This document shows, piece by piece, positions 8,370 through 16,960 of a stretch of 34,144 nucleotides of DNA; the first letter of the stretch is position 1, and each line of letters begins with the position of its first letter. The notes beneath the pieces were generated by a model. That model saw only the letters and a program-made list of their open reading frames with translations. It searched no databases and was not told the DNA's origin. A program made the translations under genes and the position numbers. Source of the stretch: Planctomycetota bacterium (GTDB lineage Bacteria; Planctomycetota; Phycisphaerae; WQYP01); NCBI GenBank assembly GCA_021798635.1, contig JAJZGH010000013.1:1-34144 (forward strand), given 5' to 3'.

Positions 8370-8470
8370 AACTACTGAACCCGTTAACCTGTTTTGAGCA
8401 ATCCGCGGATGGTCCTGGTTTGTTTCAGTATGGCGGCGGATTGGTTCTGTCATCAGGAGTGGTTGTATTT

Positions 8471-9463
8471 ATGGCCCGATTTGGAGCCTGTATCGCCGGA
8501 TCCGGAAGTTGTGTTCCCCAGCGGCGTTTAACCAATGCCGATCTCGAAAAACTGGTGGAAACCAGCGACGAATGGATTGTTCAACGCACCGGCATCCGGG
8601 AGCGGCGGGCTGTCAGTCAAGGTGAATCCACGGTTACGCTGGCCCTGGAGGCTGCCCAAAAAGCATTAGACAGCGCGAAAATTACCGCCGATGATCTGGA
8701 TCTGATCATTGTCGCCACGCTCACGCCCGAATTAATTACCCCTTCCACCGCCTGCCTGTTGCAGGAAAAATTAGGCGTCAAGCGGCACATCGGTGCCTTT
8801 GATATGGGGGCCGCCTGCTCGGGCTTTGTGTATTCCATTGCCACGGCGTCACAATTTATTCAAACCGGCGCGTACAAAAACGTTCTTGTGGTCGGCGCGG
8901 AAACGCTGACCAGAATTGTTGATTATACCGATCGGGGAACCTGTATTTTATTTGGCGATGGAGCCGGCGCTGTGGTGCTTTCAGCCACCGAAGATACGCA
9001 GCGGGGAATTCAGGCCTTTGAACTTGGTGCCGACGGCATGGATGGTGAAATACTTTATGTGCCTGCCGGCGGTTCGCGCCTGCCGGCCAGCGCCGACACG
9101 ATTGCCAACCGTCAGCATTACCTGAAAATGAATGGCCGCGAAGTTTATAAATTTGCGGTTCACCAGATGACCGACAGCCTGAAACGGGCTATGGATGCGT
9201 GTCATCTGACCGCCGCCGATGTCAAGCTGGTTGTGCCGCATCAAGTCAATCAGCGCGTTATTGACAGTGCCACGGAGAAGATGGGATTCCCAAAAGAGAA
9301 GGTATTTGTCAATATCGACCGTTACGGCAATACGTCGGCGGCTTCGGTACCTTTGGCGCTGGACGAGGCTTTGCGGTCCGGGGCCTGCGGGCCGGGAGAC
9401 TGGATCATCATGGTGGCGTTTGGCGCGGGTCTCACCTGGGCGTCGGCTACGATTAAATTATAA
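8471..9463 (+). CDS. fabH: Beta-ketoacyl-ACP synthase III
   Basis: Starts fatty-acid synthesis by condensing acetyl-CoA (or another short acyl-CoA) with malonyl-ACP. The catalytic triad is complete: Cys116 in GAACSGF, His257 in VPHQVNQ and Asn287 in YGNTSAAS. The 330-residue length fits. I chose the ATG at 8471, which gives the usual MARFGACIAGSG opening and has AGGAG 11 bases upstream. A TTG at 8420 would add 17 residues foreign to the family. fabD follows 46 bases downstream. Confidence 0.96.
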   Translation: MARFGACIAGSGSCVPQRRLTNADLEKLVETSDEWIVQRTGIRERRAVSQGESTVTLALEAAQKALDSAKITADDLDLIIVATLTPELITPSTACLLQEKLGVKRHIGAFDMGAACSGFVYSIATASQFIQTGAYKNVLVVGAETLTRIVDYTDRGTCILFGDGAGAVVLSATEDTQRGIQAFELGADGMDGEILYVPAGGSRLPASADTIANRQHYLKMNGREVYKFAVHQMTDSLKRAMDACHLTAADVKLVVPHQVNQRVIDSATEKMGFPKEKVFVNIDRYGNTSAASVPLALDEALRSGACGPGDWIIMVAFGAGLTWASATIKL

Positions 9464-9509
9464 GTGTTTTTATCGCAGGAAATTTTCCTGGGTCCCCTGG
9501 AATTAAACT

Positions 9510-10442
9510 ATGACATTTGCATTACTTTGTCCCGGTCAAGGCGCGCAGGCCATGGGTATGGGCAAAGACTTTTGTGATCAGTATCCACAGGCCAAGGCGG
9601 TGTATGACGCCGCGGACGCCCTTTTGGGATTCCGGCTTTCCGACTTGTGCTTTAACGGCCCGGATGAAATCCTCCAGGCGACAGACAACGCGCAAGCGGG
9701 GATTTTTGTCACCAGCATGGCGATTTATCAAACCCTGATTTCGGAAAAGAAGTTGCCGGCAGATCCGGATTTCATAGCGGGGTTGTCCCTTGGGGAATAT
9801 ACCGCGTTATGTATTGCCGGGGTATTTAGCTTTGAAGATGGGGTCAAGCTTGTGCGGGCGCGGGGACAACTCATGCAGGCCGCAGCCAAGGCGACACCCA
9901 GCACCATGCTGGCGCTGGTGGGAGCGGACGAGCCGACGGCGGAGGAAATTTGCCGCCTGGCCGGCGGTAAAGGCATTATCGTACCGGCGAATTTTAATGC
10001 GCCGGGGCAGATTGTGCTTTCCGGCGCGGTGGCGGCATGTCAGGAAGCGGCAACGATCGCGGAATCGCGGGGGCTACGGGCCGTCCTGCTATCGGTGGCT
10101 GGAGCGTTTCATTCACCGTTTATGCAAAGTGCCGCAGATCAAATGCGGCAGGTATTGGAAAACGTAACATTCACACCTGCTATGTGCCCCGTAATCAGCA
10201 ATGTAACGGCACAGCCGCACGGCACGGACAGTCAGGAAATTAAAGAATTATTAGTCCGGCAGATTATCGCCCCGGTTCGCTGGTATCAGGGCATGGAATA
10301 CCTCAAGGGGCAAGGCGTTGATTCCTATATGGAACTTGGGCCGGGGCGGGTATTAACCGGGTTGCACAAGCGGATAGACCGCCGTGCGGCAGTCACCAAT
10401 GTGTCAACCGTTGACGCATTTAAGCCGTTGCCCACAGTTTAA
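9510..10442 (+). CDS. fabD: Malonyl-CoA:ACP transacylase
   Basis: Loads malonyl groups from CoA onto ACP, supplying the two-carbon donor for chain elongation. The 310-residue protein shows the opening LCPGQGAQ, the nucleophile Ser93 in GLSLGEY, Arg118 in RARGQLM, which binds the malonyl carboxylate, and catalytic His201 in AGAFHSPFM. The length is typical. The ATG at 9510 has no strong ribosome-binding site, so translation may be coupled to fabH, which ends 46 bases before. Confidence 0.96.
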   Translation: MTFALLCPGQGAQAMGMGKDFCDQYPQAKAVYDAADALLGFRLSDLCFNGPDEILQATDNAQAGIFVTSMAIYQTLISEKKLPADPDFIAGLSLGEYTALCIAGVFSFEDGVKLVRARGQLMQAAAKATPSTMLALVGADEPTAEEICRLAGGKGIIVPANFNAPGQIVLSGAVAACQEAATIAESRGLRAVLLSVAGAFHSPFMQSAADQMRQVLENVTFTPAMCPVISNVTAQPHGTDSQEIKELLVRQIIAPVRWYQGMEYLKGQGVDSYMELGPGRVLTGLHKRIDRRAAVTNVSTVDAFKPLPTV

Positions 10443-10534
10443 AAAGTAGATCGCAAAAGCAACTGGATGCTGCAAATACAGGGTGTTGGTCTGCGGGAAA
10501 CCAAGCTGCGGGACACGAAGAATCAGGAGTCAAG

Positions 10535-11284
10535 ATGGTCGAATTAAAAAATCAGAAAAAAGTAGCCTATGTCACCGGCGGATCGCGCGGAATTGGTGAG
10601 GCGATCGTGAAAGCGCTGGCACTGGACGGACATCATGTGGTGGCGGTGGCACGCAATGAAGAAAAGCTGCGGGCGTTGGTCCAGGAACTGGGGCATCTGG
10701 GACAAAGTGTCGAACCGGCGGTATTGGACATTGCGGATTCCACAGCTTTGGCTGCTTCCATCGAAAGCACCATTGAAAAACATGGTCGCCTGGATGTGCT
10801 GGTGAACAACGCGGGTATCACGCGCGATGGCCTGTTTATGCGCATGGAAGATAAAGATTTTGATGATGTCATCAACACCAATCTGCGGGCGGCGTTCGTG
10901 GCCTGCCGCGCCGCGTCGCGCAGCATGATTCGAGCTAAATTCGGGCGCATTATTAATATCGCATCGGTGTCCGGGATCATGGGAAACGCCGGGCAGGTGA
11001 ATTACGCCGCCTCCAAGGCCGGGTTGATTGGTCTGACCAAGTCAATCGCACGGGAACTGGCGGGCAAACAGATTACCGCCAATTGCGTAGCACCGGGATT
11101 TACCACCACGGACATGACCGATATCCTGCCGCCGCAAATTAAAGACAAAGTTCTTGAAATGATCCCGTTGCGGCGCTTTGGCTCGCCGGGAGAGGTTGCG
11201 GCCATGGTCGGATTTTTAGCCGGCGATGCGGCGGGTTATATTACCGGGCAGGTCATGGTCGTGGACGGCGGGATGTGCATGTAA
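10535..11284 (+). CDS. fabG: 3-oxoacyl-ACP reductase
   Basis: An NADPH-dependent short-chain dehydrogenase that reduces 3-oxoacyl-ACP in each elongation round. The 249 residues include the cofactor-binding TGGSRGIG (about 14-21), NNAGIT (91-96), and the catalytic Ser144, Tyr157 and Lys161 (YAASK). The spacing of Ser, Tyr and Lys matches that of E. coli FabG. AGGAG precedes the ATG by a few bases. Position between fabD and acpP supports FabG over a general short-chain dehydrogenase. Confidence 0.95.
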   Translation: MVELKNQKKVAYVTGGSRGIGEAIVKALALDGHHVVAVARNEEKLRALVQELGHLGQSVEPAVLDIADSTALAASIESTIEKHGRLDVLVNNAGITRDGLFMRMEDKDFDDVINTNLRAAFVACRAASRSMIRAKFGRIINIASVSGIMGNAGQVNYAASKAGLIGLTKSIARELAGKQITANCVAPGFTTTDMTDILPPQIKDKVLEMIPLRRFGSPGEVAAMVGFLAGDAAGYITGQVMVVDGGMCM

Positions 11285-11310
11285 TCGCCCCGCGGCGCAA
11301 TAAGGGAGAC

Positions 11311-11338
11311 GTGACGGCCGGCGCAAATACGGTATAAT
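11311..11338 (+). promoter_or_regulatory. Candidate internal promoter ahead of acpP (distal)
   Basis: A perfect TATAAT lies at 11333-11338 with GTGACG (11311-11316, 4 of 6) 16 bases upstream. It sits in the 200-base gap between fabG and acpP and would give a leader of about 140 bases. Confidence 0.4.
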
Positions 11339-11383
11339 AAGGTGATCCGGATAAACGAACTTGGTAAAAAACCGGTTTGGACG

Positions 11384-11412
11384 TTGCGAATTCCCGGAGT
11401 CTGCGATACTCT
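11384..11412 (+). promoter_or_regulatory. Candidate internal promoter ahead of acpP (proximal)
   Basis: TTGCGA (11384-11389), 17 bases, then TACTCT (11407-11412), with start expected near 11419. It would give acpP its own transcript, which makes sense because ACP is needed in far larger amounts than the fab enzymes. Confidence 0.4.
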
Positions 11413-11484
11413 ATTCGCCCGGCAGGAAATCCGGGTGCTTTTAAGGTTGTAACCCACTGTTAATTTTATTGGAGGCCTGTAATT

Positions 11485-11757
11485 ATGGCTGAAATGGACG
11501 AATCCCAGCAGATTGAACAAAAAGTTATCGACATCGTCGCTGAGCAGATGGGCGTCGACAAAGCGGAAATCACCCGTGATACCAGCTTTGTCAATGACCT
11601 GAACGCTGATAGTCTTGATACCGTGGAACTGGTTATGGAATTCGAAGATGAATTCGAGATGTCCATCCCGGATGAAGAAGCGGAAAAGATTCAGACGGTC
11701 GGGCAGGCAATTGACTACATTAAGACAATTGCCGCGAAGTTGAAATCGCAGGAGTAA
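11485..11757 (+). CDS. acpP: Acyl carrier protein
   Basis: A small acidic carrier (90 residues) that holds growing acyl chains on a 4'-phosphopantetheine arm. The attachment site is Ser43 in the invariant DSL motif ([10 protein letters not shown]), followed by the helix [16 protein letters not shown]. It is a little longer than the usual 78 residues because of a short polar N-terminal extension. GGAGG lies 9 bases before the ATG. The 200-base gap before it and the good ribosome-binding site suggest separate, strong expression. Confidence 0.97.
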   Translation: MAEMDESQQIEQKVIDIVAEQMGVDKAEITRDTSFVNDLNADSLDTVELVMEFEDEFEMSIPDEEAEKIQTVGQAIDYIKTIAAKLKSQE

Positions 11758-11844
11758 CGCTCCGGTTCTGCCTGTCCTTATAGACACGTCTTCATGCCTT
11801 TGGCGTATGATGGACCCATAGCTTTTTTGGAGTTGCTCGGCACA

Positions 11845-13089
11845 ATGAGCAAACGCAGAGTTGTTATTACCGGCCTGGGAGTGGTTACGCCCCTGGGTGA
11901 TGACCTTGAACAGTTCTGGGCCGCTCTTCTGGCGGGGAACTGCGGCATACGTCCTATTACCCGCTTCGATGTCAGCAAATACCCCTGCCGGATTGCCGGG
12001 GAAATTACCCCCGCAATTTTTAATCCGGAGAAGACCCTGCCCCACCGGGAGATCAAACGACTGGATCGCTTTTCGGTTTACGGCATGGTGGCGGGCATCC
12101 ATGCCGTTAAGGATTCCGGCATTGATTTCTCTCAATGCGACCGTGATCGGGCCGGCGTTATCGTCGGTTCCGGCATTGGCGGCATTGAAGAAATGGAACA
12201 ACAGTATGATAAAATGCTGGCCCGGGGAGTGGACCGTGTTTCTCCATTTACCGTTCCAAAATTAATGGTCAACGCGGCGGCGGGAAATCTCTCCATCCAA
12301 TGGGGATTAAGCGGACCCGTATCCGCCACCGCCACCGCCTGTGCCACATCGGGCAACGCCATCGGCGATGCCTTGCGAACCATTCAATACAATGATGCTG
12401 ATATCATGCTCGCCGGCGGAGCTGAGGCGGCGGTGACGAAATTAGGCTTGGCCGCCTTTTGCGCCTTGCGGGCGCTATCTACGCGGAATGATGAGCCGCA
12501 ACTGGCCAGTCGTCCCTTTGAAAAAAATCGCAATGGATTTGTCATGGCGGAAGGTGCCGGCGTGGTAGTACTGGAAGAGTATGAACACGCCAAGGCCCGC
12601 GGAGCGCGCATCTACGCTGAGCTTCTCGCTTGCGGAGCCACGGGCGACGCCTGCCATATCACAGCACCCGATGAAAACGGAACCGGTGCCGCCAAAGCCA
12701 TGGAAAAAGCTTTGCGTGAAGCCAATGTCCGCACGGATCAAATTGGTTATATCAATGCCCATGGTACAAGTACTGAACTTGGGGACCTCGCGGAATCACG
12801 GGCGGTGCATCGCGTGTTTGGATCGGCGGCTAAAAAGGTTCAGGTAAGCTCCACCAAAGGCGCTTTGGGCCACAGTCTTGGAGCATCCGGCGGTATTGAG
12901 TTGGCCATTACCTGCCTGGCGCTGCAGCGCGGCGAACTGCCCCCCACTATCAATTACGTTGAACCCGATCCTTTATGCGACCTTGATTACATTCCGAATA
13001 TCGCGCGTCAGGCTGATGTCTCCTACGCGATGACCAACAGCTTTGGTTTTGGCGGTCATAACACCAGTATCCTCATCGGAAAGATATAA
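11845..13089 (+). CDS. fabF: Beta-ketoacyl-ACP synthase II
   Basis: Condenses acyl-ACP with malonyl-ACP during elongation. The 414-residue protein has the Cys-His-His set and its Lys: Cys166 in TACATSGN, His306 in NAHGTST, Lys338 and His343 in TKGALGHSLGASGG, and the C-terminal NSFGFGGHN. I chose the ATG at 11845 because MSKRRVVITGLG is the family's normal opening. The ATG at 11794 would add 17 unrelated residues. GGAG lies 12 bases upstream. The last gene of the cluster, it ends 38 bases from the converging pseudopilin-like gene. Confidence 0.95.
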   Translation: MSKRRVVITGLGVVTPLGDDLEQFWAALLAGNCGIRPITRFDVSKYPCRIAGEITPAIFNPEKTLPHREIKRLDRFSVYGMVAGIHAVKDSGIDFSQCDRDRAGVIVGSGIGGIEEMEQQYDKMLARGVDRVSPFTVPKLMVNAAAGNLSIQWGLSGPVSATATACATSGNAIGDALRTIQYNDADIMLAGGAEAAVTKLGLAAFCALRALSTRNDEPQLASRPFEKNRNGFVMAEGAGVVVLEEYEHAKARGARIYAELLACGATGDACHITAPDENGTGAAKAMEKALREANVRTDQIGYINAHGTSTELGDLAESRAVHRVFGSAAKKVQVSSTKGALGHSLGASGGIELAITCLALQRGELPPTINYVEPDPLCDLDYIPNIARQADVSYAMTNSFGFGGHNTSILIGKI

Positions 13090-13127
13090 GCACCTTCCTT
13101 TGGCGGATAACAGGGTAGTGCTTGCCT

Positions 13128-13643
13128 CTAGCGCACTTCATCGGAACTATAAATCCATTTACGCAATCCCGCTTGCATCGGGAGCTGGACGGCAAAGCAG
13201 GGGGCGTGCCGATTTTTGGCCGGATTATTGAGAAAATGTATCAGATGGCCGAAGCCGTCGCGTACGCAAACCATTCCCCGCATTTTCTCACCCCTGGGCA
13301 TGGGAATCCAACCCAACGTTGTGAGTGCCGGCCGCAGATAAATCAGCAGGTGCGGATAGTTTTTCCAGTGTCCCTGCCCATTACGGCGGGCGTAAAACTG
13401 CTGATAAGCGGCAAGGAAACTGTAAATACTGGAGCGCCCCGCCAGCATTTTGGGCATAGGGCCGCCAAATTCCTGATATTGTTGAAATGCCACCTGCAGA
13501 GAAGCCAGGGTGATCCGCGTATTGGTCATCGCATTGGTACGCTTTTGTTCACTGTGGCTCCATGAAATGACACCAATAATGATAACCACCGCGGCTAGAA
13601 TGACCGGCAGTTCAGAACGATTGATGCCCAGACGTTTAACCAT
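13128..13643 (-). CDS. Pseudopilin-like membrane-anchored protein
   Basis: A 171-residue protein of unknown function. Its N-terminus reads MVKRLG, then INRSE, then a hydrophobic stretch of about 18 residues (LPVILAAVVIIIGVISWS). A Gly followed by Glu at +5, after basic residues, is the cleavage pattern of type IV pilin-like precursors. A conserved-looking segment (TLASLQVAFQQYQEFGGPMP) resembles the region after the N-terminal helix in GspG-type pseudopilins, and DGFGHLIHF recalls their DxWGxxxxY element. A strong GAGGAG precedes the ATG at 13643; longer starts lack one. No other secretion genes are nearby, so a lone pseudopilin-like anchor is the best description. This is inference from motifs only. 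Confidence 0.65.
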   Translation of the reverse strand: MVKRLGINRSELPVILAAVVIIIGVISWSHSEQKRTNAMTNTRITLASLQVAFQQYQEFGGPMPKMLAGRSSIYSFLAAYQQFYARRNGQGHWKNYPHLLIYLRPALTTLGWIPMPRGEKMRGMVCVRDGFGHLIHFLNNPAKNRHAPCFAVQLPMQAGLRKWIYSSDEVR

Positions 13644-13773
13644 AATATCTCTCCTCGTCTCGCTCTTGCTCCCGATCCGACTTGATAACAGGCTTCGGAC
13701 CGTCAGGTGATCGTAGCACACCCGTGCGGCAAAAGAAAGAAAAAACTTTAATATTTTTTTACTGGCCGGAATA

Positions 13774-13809
13774 TGTCCAAATGTCCGAAAAAAATGGGCA
13801 TTTTGGACA
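13774..13809. repeat. Imperfect inverted repeat downstream of the mutase gene
   Basis: TGTCCAAATG (13774-13783) and CATTTTGGACA (13799-13809) pair along ten bases with one bulged T. It lies between the mutase stop and the pseudopilin-like gene on the minus strand. A T-run does not directly follow on either strand, so it is not a clear intrinsic terminator. It could be a processing hairpin or an operator. Confidence 0.3.
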
Positions 13810-13848
13810 AATCCCCGTCACCGCCGGGCCGCAATCGACTGACCGGGG

Positions 13849-15222
13849 TCAACGGGCACTGCTGATGCTCTGTACACGGGCAATGAGTTCCTGCGCTGTT
13901 TTTTCATCCGCCGCTTCGGCAATGACCCGCGCGATAGGCTCGGTATTGCTGGGGCGCACGTGCACCCAGCCTTCCGGCCAGTCGATGCGAACCCCGTCCT
14001 GCAAATCCAGTTTTTGATCGGCGAACCGGGCCTTCACTTTTTCCACCAGGTCATCGGCATCAGCACGCGTGGCGGAAAATTTGGTTTTAATCATGGCATA
14101 TCTGGGAATAGCGCTGACGAGTTGGGAGATCGTTTTTCCCGTACGGTTCATGAGTTCCAGAATAAGTGTCATACCAATCAACGAATCCCGAATCAGTCCA
14201 ATGCGTGGATCAATAACGCCCCCGTTACCTTCCCCGCCGATCACCGCCCGATGTTCCATCATCGCCGCCGCCACATTGGCCTCCCCCACCGGTGTCCGAA
14301 TCACGGTGGACTGAAATTTAGCGGCGATATCATCGACCATCCGGCTGGTGGAAAGATTGCAGACGATCACCCCCGGCTTGACCATCACCCGGCTTAACGC
14401 CGCCAGAGCCAGCGTATACTCCTCTCCGATATACGTGCCGCGTTCATCCACCACCGCCAGGCGATCGGCATCAGGGTCCTGGGCAAAGCCAACCATCGCC
14501 CGATGGCGCGTTACCTGATGACACAAGTCCATGAGGTTTTCCCTGGTCGGTTCCGGCGGATGGGCAAAGCGGCCAGTGGCCTGATTATTCACGTGCGCCA
14601 GCTCTACACCCAGCTTGCCTAACAGCATCGGTGACGGCGCGCAGCCGGCGCCATTAATACTGTCGAGCACCACGCGGTACCGGTGGCTGCTGATGGCCTT
14701 GGTATCGACGAGTTGGAGAATGGCCTGAACATGATTGGCATGGGAGCGGCTGTCGGTAGTCTGCGAGCCGATATGGTCAATGGCTTCCAGAGTCCATGAC
14801 CGCGCTTGATACATCGTGCGAAGCTGATAAATAATATCGCCCGGATAAGCGATGCCGTCATGGGAAATAAATTTTATACCGTTATATTCCGGCGGATTAT
14901 GCGATGCGGTAATAACCACCGCTGAATCGGCTTTCAGAAATCGGCCCATCAGCGCGGCACTGGGTGTCGTGGTTATTCCCAAATCCACCGCATGCACGCC
15001 CACCGACATCAACCCCGCGGAAAACGCGGATTGGATCATAGGTCCGGAAATACGTGAGTCCCGCCCGATGACGACTTTCACCGGCGTAACGGTCTGATCA
15101 TCCAAGGCCGTCTGCTTTAACAGTTCGCCGAACGCCTGCCCCAATTCCATGGCCACGCCGGGCGTTAAAGAATCACCGATAATTCCCCGTACCCCCGACA
15201 CGCTGATAATCAGATCACTCAT
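13849..15222 (-). CDS. glmM: Phosphoglucosamine mutase-type phosphohexomutase
   Basis: A 457-residue alpha-D-phosphohexomutase. It carries the phosphoserine loop TASHNPPEYNGIK (Ser107), the metal-binding DPDADR (249-254), the sugar-binding GEGNGG (330-335) and the phosphate-binding RPSNTEP near the C-terminus. GlmM makes glucosamine-1-phosphate for peptidoglycan and UDP-GlcNAc. E. coli-type GlmM has GEQSGH at the sugar loop, while the GEGNGG form is found in archaeal and other deep-branching enzymes. A phosphomannomutase/phosphoglucomutase activity therefore cannot be excluded. The start is the ATG at 15222, with AAAGG 7 bases upstream; an adjacent GTG adds one residue. It diverges from the DnaJ-like gene. 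Confidence 0.85.
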   Translation of the reverse strand: MSDLIISVSGVRGIIGDSLTPGVAMELGQAFGELLKQTALDDQTVTPVKVVIGRDSRISGPMIQSAFSAGLMSVGVHAVDLGITTTPSAALMGRFLKADSAVVITASHNPPEYNGIKFISHDGIAYPGDIIYQLRTMYQARSWTLEAIDHIGSQTTDSRSHANHVQAILQLVDTKAISSHRYRVVLDSINGAGCAPSPMLLGKLGVELAHVNNQATGRFAHPPEPTRENLMDLCHQVTRHRAMVGFAQDPDADRLAVVDERGTYIGEEYTLALAALSRVMVKPGVIVCNLSTSRMVDDIAAKFQSTVIRTPVGEANVAAAMMEHRAVIGGEGNGGVIDPRIGLIRDSLIGMTLILELMNRTGKTISQLVSAIPRYAMIKTKFSATRADADDLVEKVKARFADQKLDLQDGVRIDWPEGWVHVRPSNTEPIARVIAEAADEKTAQELIARVQSISSAR

Positions 15223-15407
15223 CACTTAACCTTTGTACATAGGGCCAGATAGTCACCAGACGGCAGGATATACGGCCGATTGTTCTTTGCAAGCTGCCAG
15301 GAAATATTCCCCCGCCGGCAGTCATTGTATTGAGTCTTTTTCATCGCGCTTGGCGCAAGCATACTATAGCAGGGGAAATTGAGAGTCGATAGTCCCGGCG
15401 AATTGGT

Positions 15408-15413
15408 TATAAT
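15408..15413 (+). promoter_or_regulatory. Candidate -10 element ahead of the DnaJ-like gene
   Basis: A perfect TATAAT lies 29 bases before the start codon, in the gap shared with the divergent mutase gene. No convincing -35 stands 16-18 bases upstream: TTGAGA is 23 bases away. I saw no CIRCE-type inverted repeat of the HrcA system. Confidence 0.35.
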
Positions 15414-15442
15414 TAAAGAAAAGCAAAGACAGGTGTAAACCG

Positions 15443-16465
15443 ATGGCTGATAAAAAAAGAGATTTCTACGACATACTGGGCCTGAGCAAATCTGCGGTGC
15501 CGGATCAGATTAAATCTGCGTACCGCAAGCTGGCGCGTAAATTTCATCCTGATGTCAACAGAAATGACAAATCGGCGGAATCCAAATTTAAGGAAGTGCA
15601 GGAAGCCTACGATGTTTTAAGCGACAGTAAAAAACGTCAGGCGTATGATCAGTTCGGCCATGCGGGAGTCAGCAGTGCGGCCGCCGCCGAAGCTGCCGCT
15701 GCCGCAGCATCCGCAGGTGCGCCGCGCGACGGCTCCGGATTTCGCTATTCGCGTCGTACACCGGGCGGCGCGACGGTGGATTTTGGCGATGTGGATATTG
15801 AGGATCTCTTTGCCTCCATGGGGCCGCGCCGACGAAAAACTCGGCGCAGCACAGGCGCTTCACCCTTTGCCGCTGAAACCACGGACGTACCGGAAACCGC
15901 AGGGACCGACATCGTACATCAGGTGACCTTGAGTTTTGAACAGGCGGCTCGCGGGATAACCTTGGATTTGCGTTTTGACACGGCCAACAGGGCGTTTTCG
16001 GAGACCATCAGCGTAAAAATTCCCCCCGGCGTGGACGAAGGGTCCAAGGTCCGCGTGCGCGGTAAGGGGCAGCCCTCCATGATGGGCAGCAGTCGAGGTG
16101 ATCTGGTCATTACTACGCATGTTGCGGCCCACCCTTACTTCACGCGTTCGGGTCAGGATGTCATACTGGAATTGCCTCTTAGTGCGTCAGAGGCCGCCGC
16201 GGGTACCACCGTGCGTGTTCCTACACTGGATGGTCCGGTGGAATTACGCATTCCGCCGGGCATCAACTCCGGGAAAAAACTGCGAATTAAAGAACGGGGA
16301 ATCTCCGGGCGCGATGGGAAGAAAGGTGATCAGTTATGCCGCGTCCTGGTTGTACTTCCTGATTCACTGACGGATTCGGAAAAGGCAGCCTTAGCCGAAA
16401 TGGACCAGGCTCATCATTTTGATGCGCGACACGCAGTGCCGTGGAAATTCCCCGGCGTAAGCTAA
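15443..16465 (+). CDS. DnaJ-like co-chaperone without zinc finger (CbpA-type)
   Basis: A 340-residue class B J-domain protein that stimulates the ATPase of DnaK. The J domain covers about residues 6-72, with HPD at 35-37 and the ending QAYDQFGHAG. The usual Gly/Phe region is replaced by an Ala-rich linker (about 77-93) and a basic stretch. No CxxCxGxG zinc repeats are present. The two C-terminal substrate-binding beta domains are visible, with IPPGVDEGSKVRVRGKG and RIPPGINSGKKLRIKERG. AGG lies about 8 bases before the ATG. No dnaK or grpE is in the window. It fits CbpA-like proteins better than DnaJ proper. Confidence 0.9.
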   Translation: MADKKRDFYDILGLSKSAVPDQIKSAYRKLARKFHPDVNRNDKSAESKFKEVQEAYDVLSDSKKRQAYDQFGHAGVSSAAAAEAAAAAASAGAPRDGSGFRYSRRTPGGATVDFGDVDIEDLFASMGPRRRKTRRSTGASPFAAETTDVPETAGTDIVHQVTLSFEQAARGITLDLRFDTANRAFSETISVKIPPGVDEGSKVRVRGKGQPSMMGSSRGDLVITTHVAAHPYFTRSGQDVILELPLSASEAAAGTTVRVPTLDGPVELRIPPGINSGKKLRIKERGISGRDGKKGDQLCRVLVVLPDSLTDSEKAALAEMDQAHHFDARHAVPWKFPGVS

Positions 16466-16567
16466 AAGCCTGTGCCTCGCCAGGCGGCTTGAGACAAGCG
16501 AGCTGGTCAGCGCATAAGGGCCGGAAAACGGGCCGTTTGGCGGCGTTGTTAAGGAAGGGATGTCTCC

Positions 16568-16918
16568 GTGAAGTCCACAGTATATGCCCGATGGTGCAGC
16601 AGTCTTTGTGCCGGAATGCTTCCAGTGGTGCTACCCGCGATGCGCGTGGACGGAGCAGTGGCTCCGGGGCAGCCGATATCGCCGATAATAAAATCCGCCC
16701 ATACCGTGTCAGGCCTGGTGCAACTGTTGGTTCTTGCCATTTTCCTGATCCTGTTTTTTATTTTTATGGTCAGCCTGCTGGTTGCGATACGAAGAATTAT
16801 GCTGGCAACGCGCGGCCGGCGGCATGAGAAAACCGCGCATATTGATGCGTGGACCCTTGCGGGACAAAGGTTAAAATCCGATTTGGACACTCCGGAACCT
16901 GAAGATTCCCCGGATTAA
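16568..16918 (+). CDS. Small membrane protein of unknown function
   Basis: A 116-residue protein starting at GTG, with AAGGAAGGG about 9 bases upstream. An N-terminal signal-like segment (1-30) is followed by a short loop (GQPISPI) and one strong membrane helix (about 48-75, VQLLVLAIFLILFFIFMV). A basic stop-transfer run (RR...RGRRHEK) and an acidic tail (PEPEDSPD) complete it. I do not recognise a family. It follows the DnaJ-like gene by 102 bases on the same strand and may share its transcript. A competing ATG at 16560 stops after two codons. Confidence 0.6.
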   Translation: MKSTVYARWCSSLCAGMLPVVLPAMRVDGAVAPGQPISPIIKSAHTVSGLVQLLVLAIFLILFFIFMVSLLVAIRRIMLATRGRRHEKTAHIDAWTLAGQRLKSDLDTPEPEDSPD

Positions 16919-16960
16919 AACCGTAACTTCCAGTGCACAGATTTCAGCGCAGAGCCGGCA

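Noticed and set aside
11236..12201. A 321-codon open frame on the minus strand across fabG, acpP and fabF
   Set aside because: It lies wholly antisense to three clear genes, has no recognisable motif, and is explained by codon bias of the plus-strand genes.
13774..13809. Hairpin as a terminator for the mutase gene
   Set aside because: The base directly after the stem on the minus strand is not a T-run; the nearest T-rich stretch is about 25 bases away.
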